The position numbers and the translations under genes are program-made. From Pseudomonas sp. SDI (GTDB lineage Bacteria; Pseudomonadota; Gammaproteobacteria; Pseudomonadales; Pseudomonadaceae): a stretch of DNA of 64,000 nt. Below are positions 1 through 9,506 of this stretch, in pieces. Numbering within the stretch: position 1 is the stretch's first letter; the number at the start of each line of letters is the position of its first letter. The stretch is taken from contig NZ_QETK01000010.1 of assembly GCF_003105155.1 (NCBI RefSeq), positions 1 through 64,000 on the forward strand. Reading direction: 5' to 3'. The notes under the pieces were generated by a model. The model ran no database searches, was not told the DNA's origin, and saw only the letters and a program-made list of their open reading frames with translations.

Positions 1-19
1 GTTAACCCGAGGCCGAGTG

Positions 20-230
20 GAGCCTGCGATCTGTGGGGTGAGGGCCATGGATGGCCCGAAAGCGCCGTTGGCCCATGGATGGGCCGTCGGCGCGGTCCCT
101 GCGGATCGTAGGCGGAGGGAGGGGACCCGAAGCGCAGCGTAGGGCCGAGAGGTGGGGCGAGAATTTTTTGCTTACTTTTTTTTTCGACTGAAAAAAAGTA
201 AGCCGCCGTCAGGGCGGAAGGGGCCGGCAG
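20..230. other. Non-coding segment with several inverted repeats
   Basis: I see no credible gene in the first 341 bases. Two near-perfect palindromes built around CCATGGATGG lie at 42-57 and 70-85. A long hairpin with A/T-rich arms (GCTTAC arm, loop TTCGACTGAA) spans 170-203, and a short CCGCC/GGCGG stem follows at 203-217. From memory, segments with this look (CATGGATGG palindromes followed by a T-run/A-run hairpin) recur between genes in many Pseudomonas genomes and generate spurious ORF calls; that is recollection, not a search result. The hairpin could also end transcription entering from the left edge. Confidence 0.5.
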
Positions 231-256
231 CCTCGCCACGGCAAATGGATATGCAC

Positions 257-307
<51 letters not shown>

Positions 308-341
308 ACCGCCGTTCCCACAAAGAGGAATCAGCCCCGTC

Positions 342-1235
342 TCAGCTGAACGCCAAGCGATACTCCCCAGGCGTAGCCCCCAGCGCCTGTCGAAAGCGGT
401 TGCTGAAATGGCTGGCACTGGCAAACCCGCATTGTAGAGCGATCTCCCCCAACGCCAGCGCGCCAAGACGCAACAACTGCCGCGCCCGTGCCAGGCGTCG
501 AGCCAGCACATACTGATGTGGCGGCAAACCGAAGCTCTCGCGAAACATCCGCGCAAAATGGTATTCCGACAGATTGCACAGCCCGGCCAGCTCACGCAGG
601 TTCAACGGCTGCTCCAGGTGGCCTTCGACATACTCGGCCAACTGCCGTCGTTGGTGCGCTGCCAGCCCGCCTTTGAGGCGCAACCCGGCGCGCATGCCGA
701 CCTGGCTCAACAGCGCATGGTCGAGCATCTCGTGTGCCAGGCTGCTGGTCAGCAGGCGCTCGCCCGGTTCGTCCCAGTTCATCGCGATCAACTGGTGAAA
801 GCGCCGTGCCTGCTGCGGGTCATCGAGAAAGGTCGCCTCGCGCAACTGCAGCTCGCGCGGTTCGCGATCGAGCAGGCGCACACAGCCGAGGGCGAACTGT
901 TCCTGGCTGATGTACAGATGGGCCAGGCGGATGCTGCCGTTCACCACCCAGTTCGATGGCGCCCCCGCCGGCATGATGCACAGCTTGTTCGGCGCACCCT
1001 TGAGGCTCGGCTGCTCGCGACGGAAGGTGCCGGTGCCGTCGGCGATGTAGCACGACAGCGTGTGATGGCTCGGCGCCTCGTAGTCGCGGGCATCATGGCG
1101 ATTGTTCCACAGCGCCACGGCCAGGCCGTCGCCCAACTGCGCACTGTGTTCCAGACGGGCATGGGGCGAGGCGTGCATGGCTTTGAAGACTTGCAGTTGA
1201 TCCAGTGGCGTCATGGGCTCTACCTCTGCCGTCAT
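342..1235 (-). CDS. AraC family transcriptional regulator
   Basis: This 297-residue protein has the AraC/XylS layout: an N-terminal sensor region and a C-terminal pair of helix-turn-helix motifs (about residues 195-295). The second-HTH signature is visible as IALQCGFASASHFSNRFR followed by GATPGEYR, and the first as LAGLCNLSEYHFARMFRES. The ATG at 1235 is preceded by GGGAGTAGG; an internal ATG at 1214 is an alternative. It is divergent from the EamA-type exporter gene across 116 bases and may control it, which is an inference from position only. The inducer is unknown. Confidence 0.9.
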   Translation of the reverse strand: MTAEVEPMTPLDQLQVFKAMHASPHARLEHSAQLGDGLAVALWNNRHDARDYEAPSHHTLSCYIADGTGTFRREQPSLKGAPNKLCIMPAGAPSNWVVNGSIRLAHLYISQEQFALGCVRLLDREPRELQLREATFLDDPQQARRFHQLIAMNWDEPGERLLTSSLAHEMLDHALLSQVGMRAGLRLKGGLAAHQRRQLAEYVEGHLEQPLNLRELAGLCNLSEYHFARMFRESFGLPPHQYVLARRLARARQLLRLGALALGEIALQCGFASASHFSNRFRQALGATPGEYRLAFS

Positions 1236-1351
1236 CCTACTCCCGGACCCCGTCCAGGGTCAGCCTGCCCCCACGCAAAAGCGCAAGTTTGTGCAAGCGC
1301 GCCACCCCACCCCGGCCGGACACTGGTAGCTCGCACCTGAGGAGCGCCACC

Positions 1352-2257
1352 ATGAACCTGTCGTTGTACCTGCTGACCGTCCTGATCTGGGGCACCACCT
1401 GGATCGCCCTGAAACTGCAACTGGGCGTGGTCGCTATCCCGGTCTCGATCGTCTACCGTTTCGCCCTGGCGGCACTGGTGCTGTTCGTCATTCTGCTGCT
1501 CAGCCGGCGCCTGCAAGCGATGAACCGACGCGCTCATGGTCTGTGCCTGGCCCAGGGCCTGTGCCTGTTTTGCGTCAACTTCATGTGCTTCCTCACCGCC
1601 AGCCAGTGGATCCCCAGCGGCCTGATCGCCGTGGTGTTCTCCACGGCCACCCTGTGGAACGCGCTCAATGCACGGCTGTTCTTCGGCCAGAAGATCGCCG
1701 CCAATGTGCTCGCCGGCGGCGCCCTCGGCCTGGGCGGGCTCGGCCTGCTGTTCTGGCCGGAACTGGCCGGCCACGCCGCCAGCCGCGAAACCGTGCTCGG
1801 CCTCGGCCTGGCCCTGCTCGGCACCCTGTGCTTCTCGGCCGGCAACATGCTCTCCAGCCTGCAACAGAAAGCCGGCCTGCGGCCAATGACCACCAACGCC
1901 TGGGGCATGCTCTACGGCGCGACGATGCTCGGCCTGTACTGCCTGCTCAGCGGCATCCCGTTCGGTATGGAATGGAGCACCCGTTACATCGGCTCGCTGC
2001 TGTACCTGGTGATCCCCGGTTCGGTGATCGGCTTCACCGCCTACCTGACCCTGGTCGGCCGCATGGGCCCGGAACGCGCCGCCTACTGCACCGTACTATT
2101 CCCGCTGGTGGCGCTGAATGTCTCGGCCGTCGCCGAAGGCTATCAGTGGACCCTGCCGGCACTCGGCGGCCTGGTGCTGGTGATGCTCGGCAACCTGCTG
2201 GTGTTCCGCAAGCCACGGCCCAAGGCGCCGCCCGCCAGCCTCGCGGCGAGCGCCTGA
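1352..2257 (+). CDS. DMT superfamily (EamA) inner-membrane exporter
   Basis: The protein has 301 residues and is almost wholly hydrophobic, consistent with ten membrane segments in two EamA repeats; it opens with LLTVLIWGTTWIALK, the typical first helix of EamA transporters. The start chosen is the ATG at 1352, preceded by GAGGAGCG; the frame stays open upstream to 1205 but those residues are Ser/Arg/Pro-rich and lack membrane character. Family members export amino acids, metabolites or drugs; the substrate cannot be read from sequence. It is divergent from the AraC-type regulator. Confidence 0.9.
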   Translation: MNLSLYLLTVLIWGTTWIALKLQLGVVAIPVSIVYRFALAALVLFVILLLSRRLQAMNRRAHGLCLAQGLCLFCVNFMCFLTASQWIPSGLIAVVFSTATLWNALNARLFFGQKIAANVLAGGALGLGGLGLLFWPELAGHAASRETVLGLGLALLGTLCFSAGNMLSSLQQKAGLRPMTTNAWGMLYGATMLGLYCLLSGIPFGMEWSTRYIGSLLYLVIPGSVIGFTAYLTLVGRMGPERAAYCTVLFPLVALNVSAVAEGYQWTLPALGGLVLVMLGNLLVFRKPRPKAPPASLAASA

Positions 2258-2413
2258 ACCGGCGCCGCTGTCTACACTAGGCGAGGTGCAGCTGTGCTGC
2301 CTGGCGGCCGTTGCTGCTCGCAGCCCGCTGGCGCACTGGCTGGTGTTCTTTGCCTTGCACGTGGAGCTTGGCCTCAAGCAGCCGCCAAGAAGCGGCGATG
2401 AGGTCCCCAAGGC

Positions 2414-3385
2414 CTACTTCCAGACCTGCGGATTCACCAGATCCCGTGGCCGCTCCCCGAGCAGCGCCGCGCGCAGGTTGTCGATCGCCCGATTGGCCAT
2501 CGCCTCGCGGGTCTGCGCCGTCGCCGAGCCGACATGCGGCAAGGTCACTGCATTGCTCAGGGCGAACAGCGGCGACGCCACCAGCGGCTCCTTCTCGTAC
2601 ACGTCCAGCCCTGCGCCACGGATCGTCCCGTTGCGCAGCGCCTCGACCAGCGCCGCCTCATCCACCACCGGCCCGCGCGACACGTTGATCAGAAACGCAC
2701 TCGGCTTCATCATCTGCAATTGCCGGGTGCTGATCAGGTGCGTGGTCTGCGCCCCCAGCGGCACCACCAGGCAGACGAAATCCGCTTCGGCCAGCAGCGC
2801 GTCGAGGCTGCGGAACTGCGCGCCAAGTTCCTGTTCCAGCGCCGGCTTGCGGCTGTTGCCGCTGTAGATCACCGGCATGTTGAAGCCGAACCGCCCGCGC
2901 CGGGCAATCGCCGCGCCGATATTGCCCAGGCCGACAATGCCCAGTGTCTTGCCATGCACATCGCTGCCGAACTGTGCCGGGCCGACCGTGGCCTGCCATT
3001 GGCCAGCCTTGGTCCAGGCGTCTAGCTCGGCCACCCGCCGCGCCGCGCTCATGAGCAGCGCAAAGCCGAGGTCCGCGGTGCTTTCGGTGAGTACATCGGG
3101 GGTGTTGGTCAGGGCAATTCCGCGCGCGTTGAAATAGCCCAGGTCATAGTTGTCGTACCCCACCGACACACTCGATACCACCTCAAGCTTGCCGGCGTTT
3201 TCCAGCTGCGCCTGGCCCAGCTTGCGGCCCACGCCAATCAGGCCGTGCGCTTCGGGCAACGCCTGGTTGAACTGGGCGGCGATGTCGCCGAGCTTGGGGT
3301 TCGGCACGATCACGTTGAAGTCTTGCTGCAGGCGTTCGACCATCGGCGCAGTGATGCGACTGAAGGCAAGGACGGTCTTTTTCAT
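2414..3385 (-). CDS. D-isomer specific 2-hydroxyacid dehydrogenase
   Basis: A 323-residue NAD(P)-dependent 2-hydroxyacid dehydrogenase, of the glyoxylate/hydroxypyruvate or 2-ketogluconate reductase branch. The nucleotide-binding motif GLGNIG is present, and the catalytic triad can be seen as Arg in NVSRGPVVDE, Glu in YEKEP and His in PHVGSAT. I use the ATG at 3385 (MKKTVLAF); a TTG two codons upstream also opens the frame. It reduces small 2-oxo acids in the cytoplasm; the exact substrate (glyoxylate, hydroxypyruvate, 2-ketogluconate) is not decided by sequence. The LysR gene on its upstream side runs the same way, 73 bases away. Confidence 0.9.
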   Translation of the reverse strand: MKKTVLAFSRITAPMVERLQQDFNVIVPNPKLGDIAAQFNQALPEAHGLIGVGRKLGQAQLENAGKLEVVSSVSVGYDNYDLGYFNARGIALTNTPDVLTESTADLGFALLMSAARRVAELDAWTKAGQWQATVGPAQFGSDVHGKTLGIVGLGNIGAAIARRGRFGFNMPVIYSGNSRKPALEQELGAQFRSLDALLAEADFVCLVVPLGAQTTHLISTRQLQMMKPSAFLINVSRGPVVDEAALVEALRNGTIRGAGLDVYEKEPLVASPLFALSNAVTLPHVGSATAQTREAMANRAIDNLRAALLGERPRDLVNPQVWK

Positions 3386-3458
3386 CGGCAAAATCTCGGC
3401 TGGCGGTGGAGAATGGGTAGCACGCTATCATTCCCCACGGCCGCTGTGCAGCAAGATT

Positions 3459-4406
3459 TCAGTTGGCGATGCGCAACTCGTGGGTCTTCAGGTCGGCCTC
3501 GTGGGCGGCGAGGATTTCTGGCAGCGAGTTGCGCAGGTACTCGACCCAGGTCTTGATCTTGGCATCCAGGTACTGGCGCGACGGGTAGATCGCGTACAGG
3601 TTCAGTTCCTGCAAGCGGTACTCGGGCATCACCCGCACCAGGCTGCCATCGCGCAGGCCGTCGATGGCCGAGTAGATCGGCAGCACGCCAACGCCCATGC
3701 CGCTGCGAATCGCGGTTTTCATCGCATCGGCCGAGTTCACCTGGAACGGCGCCTGGGTGATGTTGACCACCTCCTGGCCTTCCGGGCCGTCGAACAGCCA
3801 CTTCTCCAGCGGGATCACCGGGCTGACCATGCGCAGGCAGGCATGCTTGAGCAGGTCGGCCGGCTTGTGCGCGATGCCATGTTGCTTCACGTAGTCGGGT
3901 GAGGCGCAGACGATGCTGTAGGTGATCCCCAGGCGCTGCGAGACAAAGCCCGAGTCCGGCAGCTCGCTGGCCAGCACGATGGACACGTCGTACCCCTCGT
4001 CGAGCAGGTCCGGCACGCGGTTGGCCATGGTTAGGTCGAAGGTCACGTCCGGGTGGGTTTCGCGGTAGCGGGCGATGGCATCGATCACAAAGTGCTGACC
4101 GACCCCGGTCATCGAGTGCACTTTCAATTGCCCGGCCGGGCGCGCATGGGCGTCGCTGGCCTCGGCCTCGGCTTCTTCGACATAGGTGAGGATCTGCTCG
4201 CAGCGCATCAGGTAGCGTTTGCCGGCTTCGGTCAGGGCGATACGCCGAGTGGTGCGGTTGAGCAGACGGGTTTGCAGGTGCGCTTCAAGGTTGGAGACCG
4301 CGCGCGAGACGTTGGCGGTGGTCGTATCCAGTTGCACCGCTGCGGCGGTAAAGCTGCCGACTTGCGCTACACAACTGAAAGCACGCATGTTTTGCAGGGT
4401 GTCCAT
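3459..4406 (-). CDS. LysR family transcriptional regulator
   Basis: A 315-residue LysR-type regulator. The winged HTH occupies about residues 1-60 (FSCVAQVGSFTAAAVQLD ... LEAHLQTRLLNRTTRRIALTEAG), followed by a substrate-binding-like effector domain to about residue 295. It is divergently transcribed from the efflux operon that begins at 4595, with 188 bases between start codons, the usual LysR arrangement for controlling a neighbouring operon and itself. The effector is not known; AaeR-like control by aromatic acids is a reasonable guess given the FUSC/AaeB-type pump next door. Confidence 0.9.
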   Translation of the reverse strand: MDTLQNMRAFSCVAQVGSFTAAAVQLDTTTANVSRAVSNLEAHLQTRLLNRTTRRIALTEAGKRYLMRCEQILTYVEEAEAEASDAHARPAGQLKVHSMTGVGQHFVIDAIARYRETHPDVTFDLTMANRVPDLLDEGYDVSIVLASELPDSGFVSQRLGITYSIVCASPDYVKQHGIAHKPADLLKHACLRMVSPVIPLEKWLFDGPEGQEVVNITQAPFQVNSADAMKTAIRSGMGVGVLPIYSAIDGLRDGSLVRVMPEYRLQELNLYAIYPSRQYLDAKIKTWVEYLRNSLPEILAAHEADLKTHELRIAN

Positions 4407-4594
4407 GGGGCGCTCTCAAAGAAGACGACAGAATTGTGACATGAAGTAACCAAGGAAGTCTTAAGACTAAAGCCGGATTATCGCCGTTTTCGTAACAAAG
4501 ATTCGCAGTAATGCCCGCTTATCGCCAGTGCGGCGGCCCCCTAGAATTGCGCTCACCAAGCGTCATCCACCTTCTACGTCGGGAATTCGCAGCT

Positions 4595-6121
4595 GTGCCG
4601 CGTCGCATCATCAGAGCGCTGAATGCGCTCAGTGTCTGTGCCTTTAGCTTGACCTTGAGCGGCTGTATCGGAACCTGGGGCATTGCCCCACAAAGCAAGA
4701 CGCTGCAAGCCAATACCCTGACCACCGACGCGGCGATCCGCGAGGCCGCCCGTGATGCCAACTGGCCGGCGCAGCAGTGGTGGCGCGCCTATGGCGACCC
4801 GCAACTGGAGCGCTGGATTGCCTTGGCCGTCAAGGACAGCCCGAGCATGGCCATGGCCGCTGCCCGTGTGCGCGAAGCCAGGGCCCTGGCCGGGGTGATC
4901 GAGTCGGCAGAAAAACTTCAGGTCAATGGCGACGCCGTGCTCAAGCGGCATAACTGGCCCGAAGACCCGTTCTATGGCCCTGGCGCACTGTCCGGGGCCA
5001 ACACCTGGGACAACAACGCTGCGCTCGGCTTCAGCTACGCCCTCGACCTCTGGGGGCGCGAGCGCAATGCCAGCGAACAGGCCGTGGACCGCGCGCACAT
5101 GAGCGTGGCCCAGGCCCGTCAGGCCCAGCTCGAACTGCAGAACAACATCGTCAAGGTGTACATCCAGCTGTCACTGCATTTCGCCCAGCGCGACATCGTC
5201 GCCGCCGAACTGGAACAGCAGGAGCAGATTCTCGCGCTGGCCGAACGGCGCCTGGCCGGTGGCATCGGTACGCATTTCGAAGTCAGCCAGGCGCAGACGC
5301 CGCTGCCGGAAACCCACCGCCAGCTTGACGCCATCAACGAAGAAATCGCCCTGGCGCGTAACCAACTGGCGGCATTGGCCGGCAAGGGCCCGGGCGAAGG
5401 TGCGCAATTGCAGCGGCCGAGCCTGTCGCTCGATGTCGAGCTGAAGCTGCCCTCGGCACTCCCTGCCGACCTGCTCGGCCAGCGCCCGGACGTGGTTGCC
5501 AGCCGCTGGCAGGTTGCAGCCCAGGCCCGTGGTATCGACGTTGCGCATGCCGGCTTCTTCCCTAATGTCGACCTGATCGGCGGACTCGGCTTCATGGCCA
5601 CTGGCGGCGGCCCGCTGGAATTCCTCACCGGGCGCAAGTTCAACTACAACCTCGGCCCGGCCATCAGCTTGCCGATTTTCGATGGTGGCCGCTTGCGCGC
5701 CGAGCTGGGCGTGGCCTCGGCCGGTTACGACATCGCCGTGGCGCACTACAACCAGACCGTGGTCGAGGCGCTCAAGGGCATCTCCGACCAGCTGATCCGC
5801 CGCGCGTCGATGAACGAGCAGCAGCACTTCGCCGCCGCGTCGGTAGCCTCGGCGCAGAAGACCTACGACATCGCCATGATCGCCTTCCAGCGCGGCCTCA
5901 CCGATTACCTCAATGTGCTCAACGCGCAGACGTTGCTGTTCCGCCAGCAGCAGATCCAGCAGCAGGTCCAGGCCGCGCGGCTGAGTGCGCATGCCGAGCT
6001 GGTCACCGCCCTCGGCGGTGGTCTCGGCGCCGGTGCCGATGTGCCGGACGTCGAGCGTGAGGCGCCGCCGGCAACCCCGCGCACCCTGGCGATCTTCGAT
6101 AAACCGGGCCACGCCGAATGA
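4595..6121 (+). CDS. Efflux outer-membrane lipoprotein, NodT/OprM type
   Basis: A 508-residue TolC-like outer-membrane factor of the RND/FUSC class. The GTG at 4595 gives a compact lipoprotein signal (hydrophobic run ending in L-S-G-C, Cys24); a GGGA about ten bases upstream can serve as ribosome site. The frame is open back to 4511, but that start would place the signal too far inside. The two repeated coiled-coil/barrel halves of the family are recognisable (ELQNNIVKVYIQLS; GLTDYLNVLNAQTLL). Its stop overlaps the ATG of the FUSC gene (ATGA), so the pump components are translated together. Confidence 0.88.
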   Translation: MPRRIIRALNALSVCAFSLTLSGCIGTWGIAPQSKTLQANTLTTDAAIREAARDANWPAQQWWRAYGDPQLERWIALAVKDSPSMAMAAARVREARALAGVIESAEKLQVNGDAVLKRHNWPEDPFYGPGALSGANTWDNNAALGFSYALDLWGRERNASEQAVDRAHMSVAQARQAQLELQNNIVKVYIQLSLHFAQRDIVAAELEQQEQILALAERRLAGGIGTHFEVSQAQTPLPETHRQLDAINEEIALARNQLAALAGKGPGEGAQLQRPSLSLDVELKLPSALPADLLGQRPDVVASRWQVAAQARGIDVAHAGFFPNVDLIGGLGFMATGGGPLEFLTGRKFNYNLGPAISLPIFDGGRLRAELGVASAGYDIAVAHYNQTVVEALKGISDQLIRRASMNEQQHFAAASVASAQKTYDIAMIAFQRGLTDYLNVLNAQTLLFRQQQIQQQVQAARLSAHAELVTALGGGLGAGADVPDVEREAPPATPRTLAIFDKPGHAE

Positions 6122-8304
6122 GCGCCGCCAGCTTGCCGTTTCGCTGGCTGGCTTCGCTCGAGTGGCGCCGCGGCTTCTTCGCCTGGGCGCGTACCGACGG
6201 GGTTACCTGGGTATACATCTTCAAGGTGCTGACCGCCGCGTTCATCACCCTCTGGTTGGCCATGCGCCTGGAACTGCCGCAGCCGCGCACGGCGATGATC
6301 ACTGTGTTCATCGTCATGCAGCCGCAGAGCGGGCATGTGTTCGCCAAGAGCTTCTGGCGGGTGCTCGGCACCCTGGCCGGGTCGTCGATGATGGTGGCGT
6401 TGATCGCGATCTTCCCGCAGAACACCGAGCTGTTCCTGCCCAGCCTGGCCGTGTGGGTCGGCCTCTGCTCGGCCGGCGCCATGCGCTACCGGACCTTCCG
6501 CGCCTACGGCTTCGTGCTCGCCGGCTACACCGCGGCGATGGTCGGCCTGCCGGCCCTGCAGCACCCGGACGGGGCGTTCATGGCGGCGGTCTGGCGGGTG
6601 CTGGAAATCAGCCTGGGGATTGCCGTGTCGACCCTGGTCAGCGCGGCGATCCTGCCGCAGTCGGCCGGCGCCGCGATGCGCAACGCGCTGTACCAGCGCT
6701 TCGGCGTGTTCGCCAGTTTCGTCACCGAAGGCCTGCGCGGCGACAGCCAGCGCGACCGCTTCGAAAGCAGCAACGTGCGCTTTATCGCCGAAGCGGTGGG
6801 CCTGGAAAGCCTGCGTAACGTCACCGCCTTCGAAGACCCGCACATGCGTCGGCGTAGCGGCCGGCTGGGGCGGATGAACAGCGAGTTCATGGCCATCACC
6901 ACGCGCTTCAACGCCCTCCATCAACTGCTGGAGCGCCTGCGCGCCCGTGGCCCGTTGCAGATCGTCACCGCTATCGAACCGGGCCTGAACGCCCTGGCCG
7001 AGTTGCTCGACGGCTATGCCGGGCGTGCCCTGACCCACGCTGACGCCGCGCGCCTGGCTGAGCAGTTGGCGGCGTACAAGGAGGGGCTGCCCGAGCGCGT
7101 GCGCAGCCTGCGCGCGGCGTATGTCGAAACCGACCCGAGCGACGCCGACCTGCTCGACTTCCATACCGCCTACGAGCTGCTCTACCGCTTCGTCGACGAC
7201 ATGCACAGCTACGCGCAAACCCACGCCTCGCTGGCCGAGCACAGTCACGCCCGCGAGCAGTGGGACGAGCCCTACGTGGCCCAGACCAACTGGATGGTGT
7301 CGCTGGCGGCGGGCTTGCGGGCGTCGTTCATCCTGCTGGTGCTGGGCAGCTTCTGGTTGGCCACGGCGTGGCCGAGCGGGGCGATGATGACCCTGATCGC
7401 GGCGGCCACCGTCGGCCTCTCGGCGGCCACGCCGAACCCCAAGCGGATGTCCTTCCAGATGGCCTGCGGGACCTTCCTCGGTGCGCTGATCGGCTTCTTC
7501 GAAACCTTCTTCGTGTTCCCCTGGATCGACGGTTTCCCGTTGCTCTGCCTGGTGCTGGCGCCGGTGTTCGTGCTCGGTGCGTTCCTCGCTTCGCGCCCGG
7601 CCTATGCCGGTTACGGGCTGGGCCTGCTGATTTTCTTCTCGACCGGCTCGGTGCCGGACAACCTGACCATCTACAACCCTTACACCTTCATCAACGACTA
7701 CATCGCCATGGTGATCGGCATGCTGGTGTGCGCCGCTGCCGGGGCGATCATCCTGCCGCCGAACAGCCGCTGGTTGTGGCGGCGCCTGGAAGAGGACCTG
7801 CGTGGCCAGGTGCTGTTCGCCCTCAGTGGCCGCTTGCGTGGGCTCGGCTCGGCGTTCGAAAGCCGCACCCGCGACCTGTTGCACCAGGCCTATGGCCTGG
7901 CGGTCGGCCAGCCACAGGTACAGAGCACGCTGTTGCGCTGGATGTTCGTGGTGCTGGAGGTTGGCCACGCGATCATCGAGCTGCGCCGCGAACAGGCCAT
8001 CCTCCCGGTGCACCCGTGCTATGCCGAGTCGCAGCCGTGGCGCCAGGCCATCCGTGTGATGGGCCGGGCGCTGGCGCGGTTGTTCCTGCAACCGTCGGCG
8101 AGCAACCATGAACGTGCGCTGGTGGCGGTGGACCATGCGATCAGCCGGGTGCAGGCCACCGACGAACCGTTTGCCCGGCACTTCGACACCTCGGCGTTGC
8201 GCCGGGTGCAAAGCTACCTGCATTTCATCCGTACTTCCCTGCTCGACCCGCAATCGCCGCTGGCCGCCCTGGCGCCGGCACAAGGACCCAGCCATGCCCC
8301 GTGA
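6118..8304 (+). CDS. FUSC family (AaeB-like) inner-membrane efflux protein
   Basis: A 728-residue membrane protein with two blocks of about five to six membrane helices, near residues 25-190 and 395-545, each followed by a long soluble stretch. This is the architecture of fusaric acid resistance / AaeB / YccS proteins. The motif-rich start of each block (LPQPRTAMITVFIVMQPQSG; WPSGAMMTLIAAATVGLS) fits the family. It sits between an OMF lipoprotein and DUF1656 plus HlyD genes, the standard four-gene aromatic-acid efflux operon. The substrate is inferred, not shown: hydroxylated aromatic acids or related toxic organic anions. Confidence 0.9.
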   Translation: MSAASLPFRWLASLEWRRGFFAWARTDGVTWVYIFKVLTAAFITLWLAMRLELPQPRTAMITVFIVMQPQSGHVFAKSFWRVLGTLAGSSMMVALIAIFPQNTELFLPSLAVWVGLCSAGAMRYRTFRAYGFVLAGYTAAMVGLPALQHPDGAFMAAVWRVLEISLGIAVSTLVSAAILPQSAGAAMRNALYQRFGVFASFVTEGLRGDSQRDRFESSNVRFIAEAVGLESLRNVTAFEDPHMRRRSGRLGRMNSEFMAITTRFNALHQLLERLRARGPLQIVTAIEPGLNALAELLDGYAGRALTHADAARLAEQLAAYKEGLPERVRSLRAAYVETDPSDADLLDFHTAYELLYRFVDDMHSYAQTHASLAEHSHAREQWDEPYVAQTNWMVSLAAGLRASFILLVLGSFWLATAWPSGAMMTLIAAATVGLSAATPNPKRMSFQMACGTFLGALIGFFETFFVFPWIDGFPLLCLVLAPVFVLGAFLASRPAYAGYGLGLLIFFSTGSVPDNLTIYNPYTFINDYIAMVIGMLVCAAAGAIILPPNSRWLWRRLEEDLRGQVLFALSGRLRGLGSAFESRTRDLLHQAYGLAVGQPQVQSTLLRWMFVVLEVGHAIIELRREQAILPVHPCYAESQPWRQAIRVMGRALARLFLQPSASNHERALVAVDHAISRVQATDEPFARHFDTSALRRVQSYLHFIRTSLLDPQSPLAALAPAQGPSHAP

Positions 8305-8494
8305 GATCGCCTTCCATGGCGTGTACATGCCCACCGTTACCTTGATGTTCCTGTTTGCCGCCGGGTTGGCCTGGGGGCTCGACCGCTTCATTGCCGGCTT
8401 CGATGGCTACCGCTTCTTCTGGCACCCGGCGTTGTTGCGCCTGTGCCTGTTCATCTGCCTGTTCGGCGCGATGGCGCTGACTGTTTACCGTTGA
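8294..8494 (+). CDS. DUF1656 small membrane protein of efflux operon
   Basis: A 66-residue protein with two hydrophobic helices (about residues 10-27 and 44-62), of the DUF1656 family (AaeX-like). The ATG at 8294 overlaps the end of the FUSC gene by 11 bases and is preceded by AAGGA. In known aae-type operons this small protein lies between the FUSC pump and the HlyD adaptor, as it does here; its biochemical role is not established. Start and length match the family well. Confidence 0.85.
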   Translation: MPREIAFHGVYMPTVTLMFLFAAGLAWGLDRFIAGFDGYRFFWHPALLRLCLFICLFGAMALTVYR

Positions 8495-8505
8495 GACCGA
8501 CGTCG

Positions 8506-9360
8506 ATGAAAAAGTTTTTCAGCCTCCTGGCTACCTTGCTCGTGCTGGCTGCCGCCGTGGTGATCGGCCGGCAGTTGTGGTTGCACTATATGACCACGCC
8601 GTGGACCCGCGATGGCCGGGTGCGGGCCGACATCATCAACGTTGCGGCGGATGTACCGGGCTATGTGGTGGATGTGCCGGTGCGCGACAACCAGTTGGTG
8701 AAGAAGGGCGATGTGCTGATGCAGATCGACCCGGCGCATTACGAAGTGGCGGTGAAGCAGGCGCAGGCGCTGGTGGCATCGCGCAAGGCGACCTGGGAGA
8801 TGCGCAAGGTCAACGCGCATCGGCGCGCCGACATGGACAACCTGGTGATCTCGAAAGAGAACCGCGACGACGCCAGCAACATCGCCAACTCGGCGCAGGC
8901 TGATTACCAGCAGGCGCAGGCGCAGCTGGCGGCGGCGGAGCTGGACCTCACGCGCACGCGGATTCTGGCGACCGTGGACGGCTACGTGACCAACCTGAAC
9001 GTGCACCGTGGCGACTATGCGCGCACCGGCGAGGCGAAGATGGCGGTGGTCGACAAGGATTCGTTCTGGGTCTACGGGTTCTTTGAAGAGACCAAGTTGC
9101 CGCATGTGCGGGTGGGCGACAAGGCCGACTTGCAGATGATGAGCGGCGCGCTGTTGAAGGGGCATGTGGAGAGTATTTCACGGGGTATCTATGACCGTGA
9201 CAACCCGCAGAGCCGCGAGCTGATTGCGGATGTGAACCCGACCTTCAACTGGGTGCGCCTGGCGCAGCGGGTGCCGGTGCGGATTCATATCGACGAAGTG
9301 CCGGAAGGCTTCCTGCTGGCGGCGGGGACAACCTGTACGGTGGTGGTGAGGCCGGAATAA
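8506..9360 (+). CDS. HlyD/AaeA-type periplasmic adaptor (membrane fusion protein)
   Basis: A 284-residue adaptor with an N-terminal membrane anchor (residues 3-21), a split biotinyl/lipoyl-like domain (DVPGYVVDVPVRDNQLVKKG and ARILATVDGYVTNL regions), a short helical hairpin between, and a beta-barrel C-terminal half. It begins 11 bases after the DUF1656 stop. As the last gene of the operon 4595-9360 it should bridge the FUSC pump and the OMF lipoprotein. The short hairpin fits AaeA-like partners rather than RND adaptors. Confidence 0.9.
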   Translation: MKKFFSLLATLLVLAAAVVIGRQLWLHYMTTPWTRDGRVRADIINVAADVPGYVVDVPVRDNQLVKKGDVLMQIDPAHYEVAVKQAQALVASRKATWEMRKVNAHRRADMDNLVISKENRDDASNIANSAQADYQQAQAQLAAAELDLTRTRILATVDGYVTNLNVHRGDYARTGEAKMAVVDKDSFWVYGFFEETKLPHVRVGDKADLQMMSGALLKGHVESISRGIYDRDNPQSRELIADVNPTFNWVRLAQRVPVRIHIDEVPEGFLLAAGTTCTVVVRPE

Positions 9361-9506
9361 TCCGGATGATGCAGTACAAAAATGTTCTGGAAACGACGTG
9401 CATCACCGTCAGCGATGTACAGCCACGGCAAAACTTGTAGACAATGCCGATCCGGCCTACGTCATCTAAGCTGCATGGGCTACAGCCAATTCCTCGAACA
9501 GCCTGA

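Noticed and set aside
5905..8391. 828-codon minus-strand open frame opposite the FUSC gene
   Set aside because: Low-complexity His/Gln/Arg composition and no start signal; the plus strand encodes an evident membrane protein in an operon.
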